Shown: piece after piece, positions 35,330 to 46,100 of the stretch
Layout: each line of letters begins with the position of its first letter
How positions within the stretch are numbered: position 1 is the stretch's first letter
Assembly: GCF_047495875.1 (NCBI RefSeq)
Contig: NC_092480.1
Span: forward strand, 124,001-188,000
DNA length: 64,000 bases
Source of the DNA: Pithys albifrons albifrons
Taxonomy: Eukaryota; Chordata; Aves; Passeriformes; Thamnophilidae
Direction: 5' to 3'
Program-made: the position numbers and the translations under genes
The notes under the pieces: generated by a model
What the model was told of the DNA's origin: nothing
The model's database searches: none
The model's input: the letters and a program-made list of their open reading frames with translations, nothing else

Positions 35330-35690
35330 CCCTCGAGGGTCCCTGTGCCTGGCCCCGTGTCCCTCCCCAGCCCGCCATCCCCTCACCCTGTCCCTGTGCC
35401 CACGGCCCTGCCTCGTGTCCACTGTCCCAGTCCCTGGTCCCCTCTCCTGTGTCCCCTCACTCCGTCCCCTGTTCCCTCTCTCCTACTACCCTATCCCCTG
35501 TCCCATCTCCCCTCTTGGTGCCCTCTCCCGGTCCCCTGTCCCTGTGCTCTGTCTCCATCTTCCTCTCCCGCTCCCCCGTCCGCAGTCCCCGTCTCTTCTC
35601 CCCTGTCCCCACCCTCTCACTCGCTGTCCTTGTCCCCAGTCTCCGTGCACTGTCCCGTCCCTGCCGTTCCCTCTCACCCTCTCGCCTCCC
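35330..35690. repeat. Polypyrimidine GTCCC-type simple sequence
   Basis: About 360 bp of degenerate CCCTGTCC/GTCCCC repeats on the forward strand; the JHY-sense strand is GGGGACAGGG-like. The G-rich strand has many closely spaced G-runs and could form G-quadruplexes. It creates long false Pro/Ser-rich open frames. Confidence 0.8.
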
Positions 35691-35751
35691 GGCGCGTTCC
35701 CGGCGCGTTCCCGACGCGCTCCCGGGGCCGGTCCCCGTTTCCGCCGCGCCC

Positions 35752-35765
35752 GTTGCCCCGGTAAC
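35752..35765. promoter_or_regulatory. RFX-family X-box in the JHY promoter
   Basis: GTTGCCCCGGTAAC is a near-palindromic X-box: half-site GTTGCC, 2-bp spacer, and GGTAAC as the inverted half-site (one mismatch to GGCAAC). RFX2/RFX3 bind such sites in promoters of motile-cilia genes, which fits JHY's role. It sits at the CpG peak. The motif is seen directly; occupancy is inferred. Confidence 0.75.
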
Positions 35766-35851
35766 CGCAGCGGGCACGTACCAAGCGCGGGGGCGGCGGG
35801 GGGAGCGCGTGGCCCCCGCGGGGCCAGGACTGTGGTAGCGCCCGGGAGAAG

Positions 35852-35890
35852 ATGCTTTCCACCGAAAAATGGGATTATTTTCATTTCCCC
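35852..35890 (+). other. Possible divergent first exon opposite JHY
   Basis: On the plus strand an ATG in fair context (GAAGATGC) opens 13 codons reading MLSTEKWDYFHFP and ending at a consensus donor CCCC|GTGAGTACC, about 90 bp from the X-box. CpG-island promoters are often bidirectional. I found no convincing downstream partner exon, so this may be a noncoding divergent transcript or chance. Confidence 0.25.
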
Positions 35891-36009
35891 GTGAGTACCG
35901 GAGGGGTATTTTTCGCATTGGGTATTCAAACCTAGTTTGCAGCGTTTTTCTAGTGAGAAATAACAACTTCGAAAGACACAAATACAGCTTTCTGTTGCCA
36001 TAATCACGT

Positions 36010-37070
36010 CCTTTATTTTAGGGATTCAGTTTTACCCTTCTGCAACAGAAAAGGTGATGCTGTGGCAGAGCTCTGTAGGTGTAAAGTGCTGGTGAACCTC
36101 CTGGCTTTCCTGCTGGCAGGCAAGTGCCTTTATTCCTGGATTTGGGGAGCCCCTCTCTAACATCTTCCATCCCCTTCATGCTCATAGAATCACAAAATCC
36201 TAGAATGCTGTATGTTAGAAGGGATCTTAAAGGACATCCCATCCATCTCCTCTGTAACACCCTTGCAAGCTCAGGTGATTTGGGAGACTGCAACTGATGC
36301 TGTTGTGCACAGCAGGGAGGGATGTTGTTCTTGTACAGGTGAGAAACAGACAGAAGTCCTAGAGAGGGGGAATATCTTCCTTTTTTAACACTTTGGACAT
36401 CAGGATGCTTTCCTGCTTGGTTAAATACAGGTTTGGGGGCAGAACGAGCTCATCCAGGCCACAGTTGGTTTACAGCCAGCAGGATTTCCTGCTCAGTCCT
36501 GTGGTCACAGAGGAGGTGGCTGAAGCAATACATGAATATCTTCATATGGACTGGAATATCTTCAGAGTACCCTAATTGCTGATGGGATCTAGGCTGGGAT
36601 TGATGAGCTCTATTTCTGGCAGTGGGTAATTAAATCCTCTGAGGATTAGAGGTCAATCAGTCCATTGCTGACAGGTTTCCAGGAGCACCAGTCCCATCTA
36701 CCTGTCCTGCTGCTTAATAAAAGCAGTCCCAGTTGGCTTTTGGATGGAGAGCAGTTGTTGGTGCTTCTGCTCCTTGAAATCATGACACCTGACAGCTTTA
36801 AGATGAGGAAACTGGGTGTTTCTGCACCTTGTGCAGGTTTCCCAATGCTATACATCTGTTTCCCTTCCACATGCAAACATTTTCTCACTTATTGCAATGT
36901 TTTTGTCACTTGGATTTTTCTGGGTGGTCTCCCCATATCCTTCTGTTACATATTGAATGCTGGGCTTCTGACTGACAACTGAAACACAAATGCACACTTA
37001 TTATTTACATAATTAGTATAATCTGCAGTTATGCCCCCAAAAGAATTATTTTATGCTGCTTTAAGGTTTT
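36010..37070. other. Region between CRTAM exon 10 and the JHY promoter
   Basis: This should hold the last coding exon and 3' UTR of CRTAM, but no frame here matches the conserved cytoplasmic tail (the YITKLYSEAK block and PDZ-ligand end known in mammals). A TTTATT at 36012-36017 could be the CRTAM poly(A) signal on the minus strand. A CR1 remnant lies at 36.19-36.28 kb. Confidence 0.5.
36186..36285 (-). mobile_element. CR1 3'-end remnant
   Basis: The forward strand reads 'agaatcacaaaatcctagaa', 'gaagggatcttaaaggacat', then 'ccatctcctc': an antisense CR1 end of about 100 bp. If the CRTAM 3' UTR reaches here, the remnant is inside it. Confidence 0.85.
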
Positions 37071-37073
37071 TAC

Positions 37074-37157
37074 CTTGTCCATTCTTCTCATGGCCTGGAC
37101 TGTCTTCATTAGATCTGGATTTATAACTCTCCAGTGTCTGCTCTGAAACATCATTTT
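37074..37157 (-). CDS. CRTAM: CRTAM coding exon 10, cytoplasmic
   Basis: 28 codons, ENDVSEQTLESYKSRSNEDS then PGHEKNGQ, closely matching human ENEVSEHTLESYRSRS...EKNGQ. The donor is AAG|GTAAAA. If it is not spliced, the frame adds GKNLKAA and stops, giving a short alternative tail. Confidence 0.93.
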
Positions 37158-40100
37158 CTGCACAGAAAATAAATGTAGTTAAGATAATGAAATTTTTCCA
37201 CAACTCTTTCTCACCCTCTGCCTTGAGCATGAAAATCCAGAGGGCTAGTTATGAAATGGTGGTTCAATCAGCCTGACCAGCTCCCAGAGAGGCTTAACAC
37301 AATTCCATGGTCAGCACATTGCTTGGCCAGGGCCATCACCCACCTCTCTTCCACACTCCATGAGCTTTTTTCAGCTTCATCATAAAAAGCAGGACGATGA
37401 TGAGCAGCACGAAAATCAGGGCAGCCACCAGGACTGGCAGCAAGAGCTCTGCCTCCTTCTTTCTGCTGCCTTTGGACTTCGGATCTTGCTCTGCAACAGA
37501 GGCAGGTGGAGGTTTGTGTTGTTAAATGCCCTGTGAGCCTCTGGCAATTAAGACAAGAATGAAACAACCTATACCAGGCCAGATGAAGACTGTGGAACAG
37601 CAGAAGTCACCTTACCTGGCTGCATTTTGAGATGTGAGGTCAAATTTTTTCTTGTATGAATAATAAAAACTGATTGAAATCAGTGGACTTGTGCTTTGGC
37701 AGAACAAACAGCAAAATTTAGCTTTTTTCTAGATGATACAAATGGTTGTGTTTCTGTGGTCTCCCCCCAGAATGACAAGCCAGCACTGCCCCCGTGCACT
37801 GACAAAAGGCTTGGAGGGGGAGATCTGCTCAGAGAGACCCAGCTTGGCATCCAAAGCTCATTGAATGTTTGGTAGCTCATTAACAAGTTCATACCAACGG
37901 TGAAGATGGAAATCACAGTTGCATTTTCATGTGGCACTGGGGCTTCTGTCCTGGGAATTTCCTCTTCTGTGGCATTTCCTTTGAATGCTGTTTCAGTCCC
38001 TGGAGGAAAGGAAAGGAGAACAGTATTTCTTGGAAGAGCAAAGGGATACTCAAGAAATGCATATTTTCCCAGCAGCTTTGAAACACCTGGGACCTCCCTG
38101 ACTTAGAGCACTGTGCTCACTCCCCTAATGCTGCATTTTGTTGTAATCTGAAGATCACACAATCTTTATGAACAGGAAATCCTCTGAGTCTCTTACACAT
38201 TGTTGAACTCAATGGTTTCCACTTACAGCCAAATTAAAACAAAACTGAACTCTCATTCTTTGGTCATTTGGGGGGTTTCTCTGTCTATCAGTTTGTTTCT
38301 CTTGCTGGTAAAACCAGGAATGAGTGTGTATCCCTCTCCTTAAAGGAGATATTTTGGTATTCATATCCCCAAGTATCCTTTAGTGTCTTCACAGCCCACA
38401 GTGGTGCAATCACAGTGTGACAATCCCTGTCCTTTGCCACCACCCCCGTGGCTGATGATGTCACCTCGTACCATTGAGGTCATCATAACTTGGTGAACTT
38501 CCCAATTCTTCATCTCCTGATGCAGCTGATGTTAATTCTTCATCTCCTGATGCAGCTGATGTTAATTCTTCATCTCCTGATGCAGCTGATGTTCCTTCAG
38601 GCCCTGCACAGACAGAGAGATGAGCTCTGACTTTCTTATGGACACAGACAATATATCCTTATAAAATTAGCTTTGATTTGTAAAGCTAAAATGATGATGA
38701 TGATGATGATGATGATGATGTACCAAAACTTTGCATTCAGAAGAGATTTTCCTCCTTCTCAGGTATGCAAGCACACCCCATGAAAGCCACAGAATCACAG
38801 AATGGTTTGGGTTGGAAGGGCCTTAAAGACCAAATAGTTCCAACTCTGCCTTAAAAGATTCAAGCTCCCTTTCCATGTGTGTTTATCAACACATGTATGA
38901 GTTGTTTATCAGGATGTGGCTCTTCTGTGATGTTTGTAATCACTGATGCAACACTTTTAAACTCATATAAACAAAGAGTTTGTGCATTTCTAAAGGAGCA
39001 ATTGATTTTTCACTGCAGGGCCTCTCATGCTAAGCAGGCACAAAACCCTTGGTGGGGTTTTGCCAACTTATTTGGGCAGTGAAGCTCTTGATTCTGCTGG
39101 AAACAGCTCAGTAAGTGCAGCCTGGCCCATGCACAGATGAAGTGTTGTTGTGCAGTGCCATCTAGTGCAGCCCTTCCAGAGGATCCCAGCCTGGTAAATT
39201 CATGTAACAGAGACCAAACTTACAACTAGACGTGAGATCTGCTGTCAGGTTTTGCTGGGCCGGTGTTGGCACTGAGCTGGTGCCTGCTGGACCCTCTGGT
39301 GCTGCAGGAGGGATGGTTGGTTGTTTGGATCCTAGAGGAAAGCCCCCAAAACATGACAAAAATCAGAAGACACACTTTGCCACTGAAATAATCCTTGAAA
39401 AGCTAAACCTGCCCCGGGTGCTCCATGCCCTGGGCTGTGTGGGTTCTCTGTCTGACCTGGGGTTACACTTACAGTCCTACACTCCCACCCTCTGCTTTCC
39501 GGTCCTCTGAATACAGTTATTATTATGAAATGAGGAATAAAATGAAAGTGAAACAGTATTCTGTGGGTAGCTTGAGCAGGGGCTGTGCTGCTGTTCAGAC
39601 CTGACCCTGAGGAAGAACTCAGAACTCTTTTTGCCCGATGGAGCCTTCTCATTTGAAAACAGATTCTACACACAGGGCAGCAGGCTCTGGGCTTCAGCTT
39701 TCCAGGTGTATCCATGCAATTTTGACCACCTCAGAGCAGTAAAATGGGAAGGAGCCTGCAGTACCCATGCTGGGGAGGTCCTGGAAGTGGAAAGTTGCCA
39801 TCAGCTTCTCTTCCCTCAGTGCTGGGTGGTGCAGGATGCAGCTGGCTGTTGCATTGGGCCCAGAGGAGAGGACTGTCAGGGTGCTGGTTGTGCTCCATTT
39901 CTTCCCATCAGCTCCCAACCTGTGCTTGGTGTCACCTACACACCCATTGGAAGAAAACATTTAAGTGCTTTGTAGTCAAGAGAAATACAATGAAAAGCCT
40001 TCCAGGGCCAATCTGCTTTATTCTGCTGTGCTAGAGCAGCCCCATCACTGTGCACAAGAGGCTTGTTGTGCAAATAGATTTCAGGGGAGCCAAAGGCAGA

Positions 40101-43100
40101 GAGGTCAGGCTTTCTTGCTCCCAGCTGTTTCAGTGCAGAGCTCACTGCCCCTCCTGTGCTCAGCCCAGATCTCTGCTCGTGTCATGACTCACAAGGGGAA
40201 GTTCCCCACACACCATCGGGGCTGAAATGTCCACACACGCACTGGCACTTTCGGTCCTTACCAGACACAATAAATAAATTGCTTTATGTGAGACATTCTC
40301 AGGGCAAGGGGTTTCAGATGATGTTCCCAAGCTCTTTTCAGTGGTGCCCAGTGACAGGACAAGGAGCAATGGCCATAAACTAAACACAATAAATTGCACC
40401 TCAAGATGAGGAAGAACTTTCCGTGGAGGGAGGCAGAGCACCGGGACAGCTGCACAGGGAGGGTGTGGAGCTTCCTTCTCTGGGACATCCCAAACCCACC
40501 CGGGCATATTCCTATGGCACCTGCTCCAGAAGACCCTGCCTGGGCAGGGGGGTTGAACTGGGTGATCTCCAGAGGTCCCTTCCCACCCCAGCTATTCTGT
40601 GACTCTCTGTATCTTTGCAGCACAACTGAGCTCTAGAAAAGTTCCAGTTCTATTGTGTGACATCCAAGGGCATTGAATTTGTGTCTTAACAGCTGTGTCT
40701 TTTTAACCCCCAAGATAAAAAAAATATTTTTTGCAATATTTGTGCATACTGGTAAAGATGCACAATAAATATTGATGTGCAATAGTTACACTTGTACTAA
40801 ATAGACATTTATATAACAGACCTCCATCATTTCTATGGTGCAGGTTTGACTTTTCTCCCTTTCCAGCTGGGGGAAGTCAAACACAAAGATTCATTGCCTT
40901 GCCAGAATGAATTAGGGAGAGCCATGTTACTTGTCTGATATAGTTCCTAGTCCTCCAGGTAATACTGTATTTAAATGATATGGAAAACTAATGATATCTA
41001 TATATCAAACTCTATGATATATATAAAACTCTATGATATATATGATAAGGAAAACTAAAGATGTTTCATGTGACAGAGAAAGGTGTTTGAACAGCCTTGG
41101 TGGAGCAGGAGGTGTTTCAGATGTTTCCCTTAAGAGTACCTGGTGGCACAATAATTTCTACTATCTGTTTGTAATGTAGAGATTCTGATGCTTTCCCTTG
41201 ATCTGTAACCCTTAAATGAAAGAAATTCCTTGTTTTCAAATCAACCATTGCAGATAAGTCACTGTATAACAGACTGGTATTTCCCAACCCTCTTTTCCAT
41301 CCCCAGCAGGGTCATGTAAGAGCTCAAAAGGGTTTCAGAGCAGTTTTGCTAGGAAGGAAATAATCTTTTGTCAGCAAGAGCTCAGTAATTACAGATGGTT
41401 TGCCCCTGCTGAGCCCTGGTGGGACTCGGGTGATGCTGGTAATTAAGATTTATCAGTTATTTTCTGATTAGTATAAATATTTGCAGTAAGTAATTAAAGC
41501 TGAGAATGGAAGGGAGAGGAAGGAGGGTCACTACAAGCCTTCAAGAGGGAAAAGCAGTTTCTCAGGCCAGAACTGAGGTTGTTTCAGGTTTGAGGAAACC
41601 CCTAGTTTAGAAAAACACTGTGAAAACCAAATATAAATACTCAGAGATGAAGTTTGGTTTCCCTGAGCTCTTCACAACTTCTCAGCTGGTATTCCCCAAA
41701 CCCTCACACTCACACACAGCCCAGCTCTTCCCAAACAGACACAGGATTTTAGAACCTGCTTTTCCACCCAGAGCACCTTATTTGCATTAATCCCTGTGTA
41801 TGTGGCAGCCTGGATTTTTTTATTTACTCCTGATTTCTATCTATATTCAGGCCAGCACACTTCTCTGTTGTTTTCTGCAGTTTTAGTTAAGAAGGAAAAA
41901 CTGTCTTGGGGCCAGGGGAGATTTTCCAGGCTGAGTTTGAATATGTTGTTTGAGGATGCAAAATACAAGTAAGAGCTTCTTAACACGTGAAAGGAAATGT
42001 TTGCATCAGTGAGTGTTTTTCTGACACTTTGATACAGTTGTGCACTGATGCTAATGAGGTAGTGACTATTAGAATAGTGCTATTTATAGTTCTAGGAGAA
42101 CAGCAGCTATTTATATAATGCACAAGTTAAATGAGAAGAAAAACTGCTGGGGTGTGTGAGCTGCTCAGCAAAGCTGAGGGAAACCTGTGCTGATTATAAC
42201 ACACAAATAGTTACAATGGATTTGTTGTTGGGCTTTATACTGGGGCTTTGAAAACTGTCCCTCCAGAGTTTTGGGCTCATTTTATTCCAGTGGAATTTCA
42301 CTCCATGGTCTCAAGGGATTTTGGTGCCAGGTGTTGCTCTTCTCTATTGAATGTGAGCAAAGCAGATGAGCTTCTCCCTTGCACAGACACTGCAATTTTG
42401 TGCTGATCAGTTTCCAAACCTGCACCAATTTGTTCCAAATGAGCTGGGATGAGTGGTAGACCCAGCTCATGTGATGCAGAAGGTGTTTCACCCTCCAGTA
42501 TTTTTAAACTGCCCAAGGCTGGTAAGAAGGAATTGTTGGTGATTGCCCCTGGTCCTTGAACACTTACCTGGGAGCTCTATCCCGTTGTCCAACAGCCAGG
42601 TGATGTGTGGCTGGGGTTTACATCCTTGGCTGTAGCAAGACAGTGAAATGCCTCTTTCTGTGTCTTGAGATACTTCCAGTACTGGATTAGAAGGAGCAGC
42701 TGGAGCAAGAAGATCCAGAATTAGTTATAGGACATCTTTCTACTCAGTTTTATGAATGGTTGCACAGAGAGCATTGTTTGGGGGGGCTGAGCTAAAACCA
42801 GGACCATGTTGTGTCAAGCAACAAAATTCCATGCAAAACTGCAGGCCTGGACTTGAGGAGCTGGCTCTGTTGTCCTGCTCCTCTGGAACAAGCAGGTGAA
42901 GGAACTTACCTAACACCTCAACAGTGTGTGCCTTGCTTTTGAATGGTCTGCCATAGTAGAAGCATTTGTAGGAGCCCTCATCGTGCACTGTGACATTGGA
43001 CAGCTGGATGGATAATTCCTCCTTGGAATAACGGATAAGTTTGTACCTCTGGTCTCTTAAAACTGTAAGGAAGCAAAAGCCAGCGTGCCACATGTGTTGG

Positions 43101-46100
43101 TATGTAAGAGGAAGGCAGACAATCAAAGCAGTAATGAATGAAGGCAGTTTACATTACCAAATTTTAAAAATTCATCAACACCAGGAAACCATCTCCGAGG
43201 ATATCTGTACTCTGCTGCACAGCCCCCTTTCTCTCTCTTGACTTTGTAGTCTTTATTTCATTTCTCCTGCTGGGGGACTTACAGGAACCCCCAGGGCCAG
43301 GCCAAGTTCATGGACTTTTTCCACAATTGCTGCACAGAAAGTGTAACTTTCTGTCCTTAAATTGAACTGAAACTGGGGGTGTGCACCAGTCCCAGGGAGA
43401 AAAGGCCTCAAAACTTATCTTTCTATTTTTAATTTTATTTTTTTTTTCAGCTGAGGTTTTATGAAAATACAGAGCTGGGAAAAAAATCACAGCAATTTAT
43501 GGATTTTGAGATCACCATGATGTGAGACTTGTCGTATTTGTAGTTACATTGAGTCTGGAGGGAACTGATTCCCAAAGTGGTTTATGGGAGAAGAAATGTG
43601 AGAGAGGTTCCCAGGGGTGACTCAGAATGAAAAATGAAAACTTCCATGTGAGGGTCAGCTCTGGTTTTTACCTTAACAAGGACTGTTTTCTTTTGTATTG
43701 CAAGAGGAGCATATTTGGTGTGCCTGACTTATCCAGGATCCAAATGCTTTGCAAACTCTGGTCCTTGTGGGTGTTCTATCCTGTGTCTTACTGATGGGTA
43801 GTTGTGGGATGTTGAACTTATGGGTGGAATCCTCAGGTGGTAAAAGTTTTGTTCACTTGGGTTAGAATCTGCTGCTATAGCCACCTGTGGATATGTCCTC
43901 TCCCCACCCTTATTAAATTACTGTGTCAGCTCAGAAAAAAAATCAGGCATTAAAAGGACAAATGCTTAAAAGATGGAGCTGTTTAAAACTGGATATGGAC
44001 AGAATCAAGTGTCTTGGTCCAAAATTGTATAGAAAGGGACTGTGAACATAGAGAGCTTGCATAAAGAAAGAGCTTTTTGCTACTCCTGCCTGCCTCTGTG
44101 GGATAAACTCCTGGGAATTCAGCTATGTGTAAAAAATAGAGAACACTGATGGAGAGAGAGTTCCCACTGGGTTTGCAGGTGTGTGATCAGACTAACAGAC
44201 TGCAACAGGGGAAAGGAACCCCTGCTACAGCCTGCTGTGGATTTTGGGAGCCTGGCTGTCCAAGCAGCACAGGGTGGGTTGCAAATGCCCCATTTCCCAT
44301 AAGGATTAGCTGTCAGGGGCTCAGGACAGAGCTGTTCTTGATGCAAATTGCACCTAATGCTTCATATGCTTTATCCTGAGGGTGCCAAACTTGGGGTGCT
44401 GGATTCCAAATCCACACAGATGTGAGTCACTGCAAATTGCCAGTGAACACTCATCCCACTTGCTCATGAACCCAAGTAAATAGGAACAGTTACTCATGAC
44501 ACTTTCTGTTTAGAAATATTGGCAGGATTTAAGGGAAATATCAGTGGGCTGGTTTGGTGTGGCTGGCAACACTGCACATCTGTGATTCCCAGAGCAACCT
44601 AAGAGGATCTGGACAGTTTCAATGGGAGCTGGGTACCCAATCTGGATAAATCCCAGGCATTATTATCATTAAAACCTACAGTATTTAACCAGGAATGCTG
44701 TCTGGGCACTGTGCAAATGGAGAAGGCCAAGGCAGTCCTCAGCTTGCAGAGCTGTGGAGGTGGGACCAAGAGGAGGAGCGATAAGGACAGAGGGAGGGGA
44801 GATGTAGGGAGGCGAAGGGAATGCAGGAATTGTAGCTTTGGCTTTGTCAGCACATTTTAGAAATCACTGCTTGTTCCTAAAAACATCCTCTTGATGCACT
44901 GCATCCCCTTCCCTGCTGGGCAGGAGGCGCCCAGGGCTGTCAGACACGTCCACTGCTGGTGTCTCTTGTGAGGCAAGAGTGGGGTTTGTGCAGATCTCTG
45001 GGTGCTGCTGGGAACCACAGCTCATTGCTAAAAGCTCCAGTGCCAGAGCACTCTCTGGGGGTGGTTCCATTTCACCATCTTCCTGCCAGAAAGGGGCTGG
45101 ATGTGAAAGCCCCTGCAGAGCTGGGTGGTGGGTCAGTCGGGCTGGGAGCTGGAGCAGCCCCCCCAGTGACCTCCAGCCCCTGCAGAAAGTGCCACAGTGG
45201 GTTTTCACACTTACCCTGCTGCCTGTTCATAAAAATGGTGAAACCACGAGGGTTTAACCACTGCAAAGCTGCGCTGCTGTCACTGCTGGGGGTGCCGAGG
45301 GTGCAGCGGAGAGTCAGGTCTGCTCCTTCCTTCAGAGTCACAGTTTCACTGCCAGCCCCTGGAAACCCCCCTGGCCACAGAGCAGGGGAAAAAACACCTA
45401 TTAAAATGTGACATGAAGGAAAGGAACAATGTTTTGCACAGAGTAATACGACAACTTTCCTTTTTCCAAAGGTTTTTCTGCACTAGGAAACTTGCCAATG
45501 TGATTGTACTGATACAAATAAATCACAATCATTAGAGGGGTCAGTGGGGACTTGTACCAAAGGTTTGTGATGAGCACAACGAGATTTAGTTATTAAATGT
45601 TAGTAACTATTAAAGAATTGATTGTACATTAATTTAATGCAATCTCTCCCTGTATGTTAAAACAAACATTAATTCTCCTTATTCATTATTGGAAGTCCAT
45701 GATCTTTAAGGTGCCTTCCAACCCAACCCATTCTCTGATTCTGTGATTCTACATTCCACTGAGGAGCTGTTGAACCCAATTTGCACGTGTGTGAGACTGA
45801 GCTGTGGATGATTTTTTCCAGCATCTCTGAAAAATAAGGCTTCTGTATTCAGAAATCAAAATACTGCCACTGCTTCGAAACTTCTTGCCAAGATAAGATC
45901 CACAAACCTGCCCTGGCACAGGTTACTAAAATGAAATTTCATTTTCTTAGTTCATTTCACAGATGGGCAGTAAAATGCTTTTTCCCTCCAGACATTCTAA
46001 GATATATATTTTGTGAAAATATTTGATGACCTGGAATGAATTACATTCTCCAGAAAAACACAAGCCCTGGAGAAATAAGAGCAGAGCCTGAGTTGGAGTT

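Larger units (their letters stand above)
35060..35900. promoter_or_regulatory. JHY CpG-island promoter
   Basis: GC-rich, CpG-dense DNA starts about 650 bp upstream of the first JHY coding exon and ends abruptly at about 35.9 kb. CpGs peak at 35.69-35.84 kb. The JHY transcription start is most likely here. A possible non-coding exon donor on the minus strand (GTGAGAG) is at about 35.677 kb, but this is unproven. Confidence 0.7.

Noticed and set aside
35084..35764. A 226-codon Pro/Ser-rich frame in the JHY CpG island
   Set aside because: It is translation of the GTCCC simple sequence.
39332..39715. A 127-codon minus-strand open frame between CRTAM exons 5 and 6
   Set aside because: It covers intron plus exon 6 out of frame and resembles no family.
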